This document shows, piece after piece, positions 1-12,900 of a DNA stretch of 64,000 nucleotides (position 1 is the stretch's first letter; every line of letters begins with the position of its first letter). Both the position numbers and the translations under genes were made by a program. The stretch lies in NCBI GenBank assembly GCA_963675135.1, contig OY776131.1:22497881-22561880 (forward strand), written 5' to 3'. Source of the DNA: Galeopsis tetrahit (Eukaryota; Streptophyta; Magnoliopsida; Lamiales; Lamiaceae). The notes below the pieces were generated by a model that saw only the letters and a program-made list of their open reading frames with translations, made no database searches and was not told where the DNA came from.

Positions 1-315
1 TGAGAGAGCTGTAACGATTTACACTATCTTGGGAGTTGTAACGATTCATTTTTGAATTAAACGCTCTGGAAGCTATAACGGTTCATTGTGGAATCAAACA
101 CTCTAGTGGGAGTTATACCGATTCATTGTTGAGTCAAACACTCTAGTGGAAGCTGTAACGATTCACTGTAGAATCAAACACTCTAGTGGAAGAGTTGTAA
201 CGATTTACACTATGTTGGGAATTGTAATGATTCACACTCCTGTGAGAGTTGTGGTGATTTACTACAGAATCAAACACTTCAGTGGGAGTTGTAGTGATTC
301 ATTGTAGTAATCAAA
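1..315. repeat. Degenerate minisatellite, unit about 45-50 bp, runs off the left edge
   Basis: About seven diverged copies of a unit built around GTTGTAACGATTCA, followed by a block like AATCAAACACTCTAGTGG. The units differ by substitutions and small indels. The first copy is cut by the window edge, so the true array size is unknown. No coding potential is seen. Confidence 0.8.
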
Positions 316-2256
316 ATAGTTAAAGCTTACAATCGAAATTTCGAGTTTCATGAAAAACCAAACAAATTAGATACAAAGTTTTGACTTTGTGAAAACATAA
401 AAAGAAGAAAATTGTGATTCTTAAATGCATGACTACTCATTTGATGTTTGCAGATCCTCTTGTCAAATATATTCCTGAGAGATGTTTTAGACATCTAAGG
501 TTTTGGGTTTGTGTGGATTTGAACATAGTGTGATGTAGTTGTTAATGTTGTTGAACATTTATGTATTGTGAATTATATGATGTTTCATATAATAGTATGT
601 CGACAAGTAAAGGTTTTGGTTGGTACTGGAGTTGATTACATCACTATACATCACCTAAAAGTTTGGCGGAGTTATGTAGAGTTAGGGGTGAGGTTAGAAA
701 TAAGCTGAATTAAATGTTAATTAAAGCCCACAAGTCAAATATTTGTTTCAATTATTCAGAAACAATTCAATCTGAATTAGCAGAGTAAAATACTTTGATT
801 TTGAATCTAACATGGATTTTCCTATAATCAGGCTGGATTTGCCCTTCTTAATTAATAGACAAGGTTTTCTGTGTAAACTCGGCTTGATTTAATCTCGTGT
901 TCCAGTTTAATCTGTTCTCCCACCAAGCATTTGTTGACGACCAGTTTGCCCGTGGATAGTAGACACTGCTGAAATTAAGAGTTGTATTTGCCATAGACCA
1001 TAATGGCAGCCAAAAGTGGCTAAAAGAATAGTGTCAATAGAAATAGGGAATTCATGAAGACGGGAAACTTCCTGTGAAAATAGAGCTGAGCGACACGGTT
1101 TTTATGGATGTGGTTCCATGTGGTTGTTTTGATTCACACAATGAAGTGCAAACCTGTCGTAAAATCCGTCAAAAAATTGAGACGAAATATATTGTATTTT
1201 TAAAAATTCGTAAAAAAAAAAAATTGTTTCAAATTTTAGAAGAATTAAATTTTCGTCGGAAAATCAGTTGAAAATTTTAGACGGAATGAATTTCTGGTTA
1301 ATTTTTTTTTTTTTTTAAAAATGTTGCAAAATACATGACAAATTGAATTTTAGTTCGAATTGCGATGACTTACAATCACGTCACAAATTTTGTTGTCCAT
1401 TTAACCAAATCGGTGGCAATTTGCAATGAATATTCAACCATCGCAAAAAAAAAAAAAAAAAAACCGTCATTAATCTCCACATCTTTTTAAAGCGATTTAA
1501 TCTTGTGGGTCATAAAGAAAGATAAACTTTATGATTAATTAATGAATCCTACTCCTACCCATTGACATTTTCCAACATGTAACATCAACATTCATATCAC
1601 TGTTATTAATGAGATAAATTGAAGCGTAATTTCAAGTTGCCTTATGAACAAGAAAAGTCTTACTTTTCATATTTTTGTAATTATCTTTTAAAACTGTTGT
1701 TCTGTTCCATAGGGAATTAGGGATAGGGTGCATGATCCACCTAAGGAATGGACAGAGCAGAAACCCCTGATTACAAATACAGAGATTTTGTATTTCATAT
1801 TTAATTTGTACATTTAATACACAATGTAATGTGTTTACCAATTATTTCATTTAATACATGCATGTAACTTAGATTTTTTAAATGACGAAAAGAGAATAAA
1901 AAATAAAAAAAAGTAATTAAAATATGATTTCGGGCATTTTAATTATTAAATACTGCCCCGTTTCATTTTTTATTATTATTAAATACTGAAGTCCTTTACT
2001 GATTTTTTCTTAAAAAGTTCCGTCATATGAGAAAGTTCATCCCTCGATTTTAGTCGATTAAACATATGAATAATACATAAATAAATATATATTGAACCTT
2101 TGACTTTGAACTTATGAAAAGGAGCCTACAACCACTTGAACATCAGATACTTGGTTGCATATTTTCGTATTTATTAATATATGGAGGATTGACTTATGCA
2201 CACGAAATCAACTCTATCTCTTTATATATATATCAAAAAGGTGAAATATTAATTAT
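316..2256. other. AT-rich intergenic DNA without a recognisable gene
   Basis: No ORF here has codon structure or a recognisable domain. The 65-, 69- and 62-codon ORFs at 1074, 1841(-) and 2114 are low-complexity and match nothing I know. Poly-A and poly-T runs lie near 1,210, 1,300 and 1,445. Confidence 0.6.
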
Positions 2257-3427
2257 GGGGAAAATACATTTTTTTTTATTTTTTAAGTTGTGCCAATTTT
2301 AATTTTTGTCTTCTAACTTTTTCAACTTTGAAATTAATCCCTTATGTTTATAAATTTTAAGATTTTAGTCATTATTACCTATAATCGAAGGTAAACATCA
2401 TATAATTACCTACAAATCGTTGACTTTGTCGTTTACTTACACATTGAGCCTCAAATCGCGTATCTACATATAAACGACATAACTAATGATTTGCAGGTAA
2501 TTACATAATGTTTACCTTTGATTGTCGGTAATAAAGACTAAAATCTTAAATTTGTAAATATAAGGGACTAATTTAAGGGGGTGTATTCAATTGAGATTCT
2601 ATTGAATTTTTTTTGGACTTTAAAAAAGTACGTGGATTTATAAAATTTATAGAGTCCATGCAGAGTTTGACTGACTTTTTTTATTGAGTTATATGGATTT
2701 TGAATCTTTGATAGACTTAACACAAGATTGTGAATTTTGTTTTTTTATTGATTTACATAGTTTTTTATAAACTCCGGCGCTGGATATTATTTTGAAGAGT
2801 TTTTTTAAAATTAATATTATATATATACATATTATTAATTTATATATTATTAAGTTTATATATTAATTCGGGGATATTCGCGGGTGGGATATAAGACCCA
2901 GATCGACCCATTCTCAATACGGGCAGATTCGACCTGACCCAAAACTCATGGGGTGATGCGAGTACTCGCGGGTCGGGTCAATATTGCCATCCTTACTTCT
3001 GACATTTCGTCTTCAGAGTTATCTGAGAGAATCCGTTGAAATCTCTGATTTTTAGAAGAGATATTGGATAGTGAAATTTATTTATATTTTAATTTTAAGG
3101 AGAATCCAACAAAATGCATAGAGTATTAAAATCCATACACTTTTGAATACCTAAATATTTTTAAAGACTTTTTAAAATCCGTATTGAATACCACAAATTT
3201 TTTAAAGACTTTTAAAAACCTGAATTAAATACTCTCACACTTTGAAAGTCCAAAAAAAATCCTATAGAATTCACAATCAATACACCCCCCCCCTCCCAAG
3301 TAGAAAAATTTAGAGGACAAAAATCTTAAAATTTATAAACATTAGGGATTAATTTCAAAGTCGAAAAACTTAGAGGACATAAATAAAAATTCGAACAACT
3401 TAGGGGGAAAAAATTGTATTTTCCCTC
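2257..3427. mobile_element. Foldback DNA element (outer), about 1.2 kb
   Basis: The termini are inverted: GGGGAAAATACA at the left and the complement of AGGGAAAATACA at the right. About 100 bp of matching arms follow (left about 2,257-2,370; right about 3,310-3,427). The motif AATTAT lies at both outer edges and may be the target duplication. No ORF is present. It encloses another inverted-repeat element. The superfamily is not certain; a Mutator-like foldback is possible. Confidence 0.65.
2577..3293. mobile_element. Inner MITE with GGGGGTGTATTCAAT-type inverted ends
   Basis: The left end starts GGGGGTGTATTCAATTGA. The right end is the complement of GGGGGTGTATTGATTGTGAA, and the next block (TTTTTTTTGGACTTT) also matches. 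The element sits inside the 2,257-3,427 foldback. Its middle (about 2,880-2,990) is GC-richer, with GGGTGGG and CGGGTCGGGTC motifs of the kind seen in plant hAT fragments. Non-coding. Confidence 0.65.
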
Positions 3428-3529
3428 AATTATGAGATTATTATTATTATTTTCCACTAGCTATAACTTAATTCTCTCACAAAAACTTATATATTATATA
3501 TTTCATACATGAAATATAGATAATTAAGG

Positions 3530-3900
3530 TAAATTTCGGGTAAAAAATTGTGGGTCAAATCCGGATCAACGCGAGTCAACACGGGTCAAACTTAATTAAA
3601 ATATATTTTTTCGCTTTCAAGTATTATGTTACTACATGACTAAAATATTGCCGCTACAAGACCAGAAGTGTATAACTACAAGTCAAAAAAATTCTGGACA
3701 CTTAATTTTTTGGACGAATTCTCCATAATAAATTTTGACATGTAGTAGATCAGTAGTACACTTTTAGTCTTATAGTGATAATTTTGACCTTGTAGTATAA
3801 ATATATTGATCATGTAGTAAACCACCTGTTTGCAATTCGCAAACTTTTTTGACTGATCTGGATTTAGACTTTTGACCAGTAATTTTTTTTAAAATATCTT
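3530..3900 (+). repeat. Dispersed repeat family R1, copy A (upstream of the P450)
   Basis: This block is rich in ACTACATG / TAGTA motifs and carries the phrases ACTTAATTTTTTGGACGAATT and GTCTGGATTTAG-like. Similar sequence recurs at 6,530-6,790 in the same orientation and at 11,890-12,160 inverted. It lies immediately upstream of the P450 core promoter. Non-coding; probably an old MITE family. Confidence 0.6.
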
Positions 3901-3969
3901 AATTAAACATATTTTATATATAAAACAATCCACGTAAGTATTAATTTCCATGGCCTCCCCCATATAACC

Positions 3970-3982
3970 TTTATATATACAT
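3970..3982 (+). promoter_or_regulatory. Likely TATA box of the P450 gene
   Basis: TTTATATATACAT lies about 55-60 bases before the predicted ATG at 4034, a normal core-promoter spacing for a plant gene with a short leader. Confidence 0.45.
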
Positions 3983-4974
3983 ACATCTAGCTAAGTTTTT
4001 CAAATTAGATACTAGCAAACAATTTGAAATTGAATGGAGTTGACATTTTTTTCTATTCTACTTTTATGTATCACCTGGTTAGTTTTCCATATAGTGAAAA
4101 CTAACTTATGTCACCGGAGGTGGTCTAATCTTCCTCCGGGGCCGTACCCTTTCCCGATAATCGGAAACATTCTCCAGCTTGGCAAAAAGCCCCACCAATC
4201 ACTCGCAAAACTTTCCAAAATTTACGGCCCTATAATGCATCTAAAACTCGGAAGTCTAGACACAGTCGTCGTATCGTCGCCAGAAATCGCAAAACAAATT
4301 AATACTGCAACAACACGATCATGCCTTCCCCGGGCGGATGGCGCCAGCCGCCACCACAGCGCTCGACCACCACAAGACCTCCGTCGCCTGCCTTCCTGTC
4401 GGCCACAATTGGCGAGTTCTACGCAAAATATGCAAAGAAGCAATGTTTTCGACCCAACGATTGGATCTTAGCTGCGGACTGCGCCGCGAAAAGATCCAGA
4501 AACTGCTTAACTTGGTCGAGAAGTGCTGCGTTGATCGGAAAGCAATGGATATAGGAGAATCCGCGTTTGAGACGTCGTTGAACTTGATATCGAGCACGCT
4601 TTTCTCAGTCGATAATGAGACGGGTTCGTCTCAAGAACTGAAGGAGATAATCCATGGATTGATGGGAGTTTTTGGGAGGCCTAATCTTGCGGATTGTTTT
4701 CCATGTCTTGGGAAGTTTGATCCGCAAGGAATTAAGAGGGAAGCAGAGTTTTATATGGGGAAATTGCTTGAAATATTTGATGGTATGATTGATCAGAGAT
4801 TAATGTCATCAGAGAAGAAGAAGAAGAATGATTTCTTGGAAGTGCTTCTGGAAATCAGTGAAGGAGATCATGAGTCTGAAATATGCCGCCATGACATAAA
4901 GCATTTGCTTCTGGTTAGTCCAATTATACTCCAACGACCCTCTATAAGCTTTCCATTTGTCTATTAGTTCTGAC

Positions 4975-5440
4975 GTTATCAGCTTTATTGCAAAGTTACA
5001 AGTCTAAAATTGAGAAAGAGTAAAGTCGTTACAGGAATAAAGTTGGAGTCCGCCTAAGTTTACAGGACTAAATTTCATACTCCCTCCGTCCCATTATTAT
5101 TTGAACATTGCTACTTTTTACATTCTCTCTTCAATAAAGTAGAAATACGCATAATATCTTTCCTAAAAAGTCAACTTTATCACCTTTAATACTAATAAAC
5201 AATTTCTACATAAAAACTTGTGCAAACAGTAAATGTTTAATTAATAATGTGACGGAGGGGGTAGTATTTTAGTCCTAACTGTATCAATTTTATTGCAAAG
5301 TTACAAGTCTAAAATTGAGAAGGTACAAAGTTGAACTCGGTCTAAGTTATAGGACTAAAATTGAGAGAGTGCAAAGTTACATAACTATAAAGTTGGATTT
5401 GGCCTAAGTTACATGACTAAAATTTATATTAATTTCAACT
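4975..5440 (+). repeat. Repeated blocks in the P450 intron
   Basis: A block reading CAAAGTTACAAGTCTAAAATTGAGA, then AAGTTGGAGTCCGCCTAAGTT and GGACTAAA, occurs before the Stowaway MITE (about 4,990-5,075) and again after it (about 5,290-5,430, with an extra partial copy). The copies are diverged direct repeats. Non-coding. Confidence 0.6.
5080..5261. mobile_element. Stowaway MITE in the P450 intron
   Basis: The ends are CTCCCTCCGTCCC and its complement form GACGGAGGGGG. Both are flanked directly by TA, the expected Tc1/mariner target duplication. At 182 bp without an ORF, it is typical of the family. Confidence 0.88.
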
Positions 5441-6529
5441 ACATACACTACATATTTTATACTATATTTCTTAAAATCTATAGCCCTTCGTGGCTTGGAT
5501 CATGCCCGACGCCGACGAGAAATGCTATTAGCTAGTTGATCCTGTTAATAGTCATATGAATGCGCGCTATCCAGTTCATTCTGCGAATGACAACTCGTTA
5601 AATTTGTTATAGTTTATTTAATGGTAACTGCTTTTTGGATAACCATAGTAATTTTAGAGCTAATATATGCGACAAACCCATACTTTTGTATATGTATATT
5701 AAATTCAAAACTCTAACAGATGAAATTTTTGTTAGGATTTATTTATTGCAGGGACAGACACAACATCAAACACAGTAGAATGGACAATGACAGAATTACT
5801 ACGTAATCCCAAGATATTATCGAAAGCTCAGAAGGAACTACGAACTGTAGTTGGAGAAAACAAACAAGTCGAAGAATCCGACATCTCAAATCTCCCATAC
5901 TTGAAAGCAGTGATCAAAGAAACCTTTCGATATCACCCTCCGGGCCCTTTCCTTGGACGTCGCAAGGATCAAAACGACGTAAAAATCAACAGCTACACCA
6001 TACCAAAAAATGCGATAATTCTTATCAACATATGGGCCATTGGAAGAGATTCAAGAACATGGAGTAATCCAGATTCTTTTGATCCAGAAAGATTCTTGAA
6101 TGCAGAATTCGATGCCGAAGGTCACCGTTTTGATCTGATTCCATTTGGTGGTGGAAGAAGAATTTGTCCAGGAGTACCATTAGCTTACAGAATGGTACAT
6201 CTGATGGTAGCATCTCTGATTCACAATTTTGATTGGAAATTACTTGAAGAAATGAATTTGGATGACAAGTTTGGCATTATACTCCACAAAGTTTTGCCTC
6301 TCATGGCTGTGCCCATCAAACTATGACCATCTCAAGGAGCTAGTAGTAATTTTCGATTTATACTTAAAATGTGTTTGTTTTCTTTTTTGGACTATTCACA
6401 TAAAGTGTTCATTTTCCTCTTTTGAAAAATATATTTTACCATACTTACTTTATTTCATCTCTACCTAGATCTATTTTATTCTCTACTTTATATATAAACA
6501 AACGAATTTTTTTTAAGTCCGTGCAAAAA

Positions 6530-6790
6530 GAAACAAGCACAATGTAACTACTACAAGAACTACTACATGTTTAAAAATATTTTGAACACTTAATTGTTTT
6601 GGCATATTTTCCATAATATTTTTTGACATCATGTAGTAATACACCTTTGATCATATAGTGATAATATTTTAGTTTTATAGTAACAATATATTGTTCATGT
6701 AGTATATCACCTGCTTGCGATCCACAAATTTTTTGGACGGTCTGGATTTAGGTTTATGACCCGCGAATTTTAGAAAATTGTTTAAATTAG
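6530..6790 (+). repeat. Dispersed repeat family R1, copy B (P450 / HMA5 intergenic)
   Basis: Same family and orientation as the copy at 3,530-3,900. Shared phrases include ACACTTAATTGTTTTGG, CATGTAGTA and GGTCTGGATTTAGG. It occupies most of the 654-bp gap between the two tail-to-tail genes. Confidence 0.6.
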
Positions 6791-6980
6791 ACATATTCCA
6801 TGAAATATTTAACATAATTGTGACTCAAAATAAAATACTTTCTTTAGAAAAAAAATATATTACAATATGAAGATACTAATAGGATAGTTCCCAACAACAG
6901 ACTCCACAATCCTAACATTATGGGAATGTTATTTGCATATTTGTATTTACAAGATTCAAAGCTAAGGCTATGTTTGTAAA

Positions 6981-9900
6981 CTATTCAATAGCAATCCCTC
7001 TCATAGCAAGGGCATCAAGCTTCTTAGGCCTCCTGTAATTCTTAAGTAAAAGAGAGCTGCAAACCACACTAACTGAAGACGCCGCCATTGCTGCTCCCGC
7101 AATCCACGGCGGCAGCCGGAATCCCGTCGACGGGAATAGCATCCCCGCCGCAATCGGAATCCCAAGAACGTTATACCCTAACGCCCAAATATAGTTAAGT
7201 CTGATTCTTGAAAATGTTTTTCTGGAAAGGTCTATGGCTGTAATAACATCCTCCAAATTGCTCTTCATTAGCACAATATCAGCCGCCTCGACTGCAATAT
7301 CCGTGCCTGCCCCGATTGTCATCCCAACGTCTGCAGCAACGAGTGCAGGGGAGTCGTTTATCCCGTCTCCCACCATAGCAACGATGTTGCCTGCCGCCTG
7401 TATTTCCTTCACTTTCTCTGCTTTGTGCTCGGGTTTGGCCTCTGCAATGACAGTATCTATCCCGACTTCTTTGGCGATTGCATTCGCAGTTCCCCAATTG
7501 TCGCCCGTCACGACTATACTTTTGATATTCATAGACCTGAGAAAGAAAACAACAAGCTTCAAAGGATCAGATAAAGTTTAAAATATTAAATTTTAGGATG
7601 ATAAACAACGGAGAAAACACAACGGTTTATACAACCGTCGTCTTTTAAGAAGATAAGGGGCTGATTTACAACGCTAAACAACAACGGTTACCAAAACCAT
7701 CGTCTTCACAACATTTTATCTAAAACTATGACAACGAAAATATGTGCTGAAAGACAACGATTTTAGTTTACGTGCTTTTTCGCATCTACGTGTCACTAAT
7801 GTACTCTTAATGTTCACAAACCTGAGATAGGAAATGACTTCACGAGCGCCGGGCTTTAAAGGATCAGATATTGCAACAATTCCAATTAGCTCCCTGTTAA
7901 TAGACACAAGGATCCCTGTTTGAGCTAAGTCTTGGGTTTCAGCAAGCACTTCCTCAGCATCGAGTGAAATGGCGACATCATGATCAGACATAAGACTCTT
8001 ATTTCCGATGAGCACCTCTTTTTCCGAAACAACAGCCATCACACCATGCCCGGTTATGGATTCAAAGTTCTGGGCTTCAGGCCAAACAGGATTCTCTTCA
8101 TCTTCTTTGAAATTTTTGGCATGCTCAACAATTGCCTTGGCTAATGGGTGTTCACTGTTTACCTAACAAAAGAAAACACATCAGTCATCATTACCGTGCA
8201 CAAGAGAGAAGGAGGGACGAAGAGAGAGCGAACCTCAGTAGCGGCAACAAGTTCAAAAAAATCTTTAAGAACCATATTTTTGAAGAGCCTTGTACTGACA
8301 ACCACGGGCTTTCCCATTGTGAGAGTTCCCGTCTTATCGAATATTATACAATTCACCTGTCATCATAAGCTCGACGAGTCATATATATATGAAGGAGTGC
8401 CACTTGTATGAACTTAATTCACACAGACTTCGTCCAATTTTTAGCCCATTTACAAAATGGGGTCTAGCAAATCCATTTAGAACAGGTTTATACAAGTTTT
8501 TGTCTATATGTATCTAATGATAGATTAGTGAATTCACGATCCTAGCTACCTTATGAGCGCTTTCTAATGCATGGCCGCCTTTGATGAGGACGCCCTGAGA
8601 AGCACCAACTCCAGTACCAACCATAACAGCAGTTGGAGTAGCCAGGCCAAGTGCACATGGGCAGGCGATCACCATCACCGAAATCCCAAATTGCAGCGCA
8701 AGCTGGAAGCTATCTACCGACGAAGGAAGCCACGATTTGGGGTATCCGTTTAATTTTCCTGCTAGAAACCAGCTAAACCAAGTGCACAAGGAGAGAAGTA
8801 TAACCTGCAAATTTCATTTAGCAATACACCTCTCAACTTGGGACTTTTTAAACTTGAATAACAATACTCCAGGTCGTTTCCACATTTTAAAATGGTCCGT
8901 AAATTTACCATATTCAATTTCTCGTCCAGTGACTGGCTACTGACAACTGAGGGTAGCCCAGCCAGTCACTACACAAAAAATTCGAATAAAGTGATCTCAA
9001 GACCATTTTTTTAAAAAAGTGATTGGGTTACCCCCAGCTGTCGGTCACTAGACGAAAAAGTGAAAACAGTCTCGACCAAAATAAAAAATTAATAAAATTA
9101 CCAGCGTAGAAGGAATATAATTCCATAACATACATACCAAGGGAACGAAGAACTTGGAAATGCGATCAGCGAGTTTCTGGACCGGAGCTTTTGCCATCTG
9201 TGCAGATTCCACCAGACGAACAATTTGAGCAAGTGCACTCTCCGACCCAACCTTCGTTGCCTTAACATGTAACACACCGTTTGTGTTCACCGTCCCTCCA
9301 ATCACCACATCACCTTTCCTTTTCGCAACGGGCCTAGATTCTCCAGTAATCATGCTCTCATTCACATGACTTTGGCCCCAAATAACAAACCCATCACAAG
9401 CTACTTTTGCACCAGGGAGAATCTTCATCACATCATTCCTTTGTATAAGCCTACTATCCATTTCCTCTTCATTCAACACATTTCCTTCATCATCAAGAGT
9501 TAACAAGATTGCTGTCCCAGGAGCCAAGTCCATGAGCTTCTCTATCGCCTCAGACGTCTTCCCCTTAGCCAAAACTTCAAGATACTTCCCGAGAAGTATA
9601 AAAGAAATCAGCATCGAGCTCGTTTCAAAGAAATCTGTCGACTCAAAACTATGCGAAGTTGCAGCTCTCAAAACAGAGTAAACCGAATAAAAGTAAGCTG
9701 CATTTGTTCCCAACACAATCAAAACATCCATATTAGCCGACCCGTGTCTTAATGACTTATAAGCACCAATATAGAAACGTCGACCGATGATGAATTGAAC
9801 TGGGGTCGAAAACACCCACCTCAGAATCTCTCCAATGTTGAGCATATTCACTATATTTGTTTCCAGACCATGCTTAATCCCAGGGATATACATAAAAACC

Positions 9901-12900
9901 ATGGACAATAAAAACACAGGAACAGTAAAAACTAAACTCCATAAAAAGGACTTATAGTATGTCTTTATTTCATCCTTTCTATGAGCTTCCCTGGACACTC
10001 CTTCCGGGAAAATCTTCGCCTTGTACTGCCCCGTCCCAGTTGACTCAATAACTTGGATAAAATGTCGAGGCCCTGTTAAATCCGGCGAGTAAGAAAGTGA
10101 CAACTTATTCATCTCAAGACTAAAGATCAAATCTTGAACTCCAGGCAATGCTTCTAGAGAATTCCTGACTATTCTCATCGAGCTTTCGGAACAAACCCCA
10201 TCAACATGAAGATGTATTTTGCACCTATCTTCTCCAGTGCTGATCATAATCGCCTCGAATCCCGTGTCTTCGATAGCTCTGGAAATGTGTTCGTGGGTCA
10301 GGATGTTTGGATTGAAACGGATTTCAGCCTCTTCAGTTGCGAGTGCAACTTGAGCTCTTTCTACACCACGCAGTGCTTGCAAAGCGGATTCCACAGTAGT
10401 CGAACAAGATGTGCAAGTCATTCCTTTTATGCGAATGCGACATGTTTGAGAATATGTCTCATTTGTTGACGTTTCTTCTTCAATCAGGGAGGCTTGAAAC
10501 CCAACATCTTCTATTGCTCCACGAATTGTTTCCTCCTGCATATTGTCATGCCAGCCAATTAGATAATTTGTACGTGCATCACTGATTTGAAAAACTAATA
10601 AAATGTTAAAGATTCAAGTAGTGAAATATAAAAAATATACAGAAAAATAAAACTGAAAACTAACTGCATTTTTTAAAATATATAAAGGTCCATTGGGTGG
10701 GAAAATATAAAAAAAATCGATCAGTACACCAAAAAATATCGAATTTATTGGAATTTTTAGTACAAATAGTAATTAATAATTCTCTATATTTCAGTACAAA
10801 TAAAAAGTCAACATTTTTTTCAACGTGGAAAAGTATATCTATTTCAGTATGAAACAGTATGCATTTGAATATACCCAAATTTTCAATATGATTAACATAG
10901 TATTTTAGATACAAGATAAACAGTATAGTGATGAAATTCGTTACAATATTAAAAGTCCATATATATCATCAAGACAAAGTTAGAGATCTAGCTGTAATGA
11001 ATTTGGTTATAATGTATGCTAAAGTTGATATATTAGATTAAATTTATATTAACTTTTTTTCAATTTTATAATTTATTTAATAATTTAGATTAAAAATAGA
11101 TTATACTTTAAAATCTAAAAAGGTTCGTATCATTATAACCAGCCTAATTAGTTTTTGATAGGTTTTTGCTATCAAACATATCTAAACTAGTTTTTAATAG
11201 GTTTTTGCTATCAAACATATCTAAACTCACAAATTCGGTTCATGAATCTCTTTTTCACAAATTTCTAATCTTTTTTCTCTTTATATTCTTACTATCGTAT
11301 TTACGTTTTTTTAGTATGTTTTATTTTGCATGTGAAATTTTTAGCAACAAATTGATTTATTAATTTTTCCTTGTAATTAATCCACTTTTATATTATCACT
11401 ATCTTGAATATTTTTTATTTTTGTCCTAGTAATACTCGTTTCTACGTTTAACTAAGATCATGTTTGATATAGTAAAAATAATTAGATTAAAATTAGAATG
11501 ATAATTAAATTTTATACATTTTAAAGCATAATCTATCCTTAATTTAAATTATTAAACAATCAATAAAAATGTATATAAATAAAAAACAATAAAAATGAGA
11601 TGTAATTAATCTAAATTTAATCTAAATTATCAAACATTAGGATACATATAATTTATCATCCCTTTTTTTTTTTTATGAAAACGGATTATAGTAATTTCAC
11701 CAAGAAAATACTCATTTACGTGCTTCTATGTAATTACCCAGCCCACTTATCTAAGTTACCCGCTCATTTTTTCAAATTTCGGATTGTATATAAGATCTTC
11801 TATTTAGTTTTTCGTTTTTACAAATAATACTATTATGTTTTAGCAACACTTATGTTAAATATGGCATACATGACACATATCTAGTTAAGGTAATATTTAA
11901 AAATTTGTGGATCATAAGTCTGGATTCGAGTCACAAGCAGATAATTTACTACATGATCAATATATTGTTAATAGAAGATCAAAGTATTAGCATTACAAGA
12001 CAAAAAACGTACTACTACATGTCAAAAAAATTCTGAAAATTCGCCTTAAAAATTAAGTGTTCAGAATATTTTTTTTGACTTGTAATAATACACTTTTGAC
12101 ATTGTAGTAGTAATATTATGGTCATGTAGTAACATAGTTTTGACTATTTAGTAAACAATACTTGAAAGTGAAAAAAAAATTCAATTAATTTTTATGAATA
12201 AATTCAAGAAAAATGTTGATTGAATATAAAAAAATAATGACATACTGAGTATTTGATAAAATAAATTTTTATCTCACTCTATTTTAACAATTCGCTACAC
12301 ATATAGTTAGTTATATTATGAGTGATGCTTGAGTGCGATTAGTTGTACATATTCAATTGAAATTGAGCTCCATTGAATTGAGTTAACTGATTAATCAAAT
12401 ATTAAATTGAGTAAATTGAACATTAAAATCGAATCAATTGTACGAGAGAATTTATTTTATATTATTTTTAAATGAGATTATGATAATTAGATAATTTTTT
12501 TTTTTTTTTTTTGAAAGGTGATAATTAGATAATAGTGTAAAGAGTAAAGATTGAATTTATTATATTATTGTATAAGATTGAATTTTTAAATACAAAGTAA
12601 AACTAAAGTAGGATGTTGGAGTAAAATGCAAAACCTGTTTTTAAATCTGAAAGTAAACCCCTATACCCATTTCTAAAGATTTAAAAAAAAACATTTCTAA
12701 ACGATTGAAACTTTAAATAAATAAATAAAAAGCATGATGAACTCCAGAAAGGCGTTTTCATTTTCAGCGTGTGAGCAAGTCCCATATTCACAAATCACAC
12801 GCATAAAATTGAATTGATTCATACTACTATGTCGTAAAAGCAAAATCAAATTGGGGGAAAAATCCAGAATTAAACTTACATTGACATAAGCAGGGTAGAA

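Larger units (their letters stand above)
4034..6326 (+). pseudogene. CYP76-type cytochrome P450, two exons, broken
   Basis: Exon 1 is 4034-4913 and exon 2 is 5752-6326, separated by a GT-AG intron of 838 bp at the usual plant A-type P450 position. An N-terminal membrane anchor is followed by the proline hinge LPPGPYPFPIIGN. Exon 2 holds the I-helix GTDTT, the K-helix ETFR, the PERF region (DPERFL) and the haem-binding FGGGRRICPG with its cysteine. The family acts on the ER and commonly oxidises terpenoids. Two lesions are visible. The frame shifts near 4300-4304, between SPEIAKQI and a second frame continuing LQQHD...ALDHHKTSVACLPVG. In addition, exon 1 stops right after KHLLL at 4913, so about five residues before GTDTT (usually a DLFVA-like stretch) and one base of the glycine codon are gone, and splicing would shift the frame. 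The first lesion could be an assembly indel; both together favour a pseudogene. Confidence 0.85.

Noticed and set aside
1074..1271. 65-codon ORF near the left side
   Set aside because: Ends in a poly-Lys/AT-rich stretch, no homology recognised, and no promoter or splice context.
7234..7581. 115-codon plus-strand ORF
   Set aside because: Antisense shadow of HMA5 exon 6, whose minus-strand frame has all the expected ATPase motifs.
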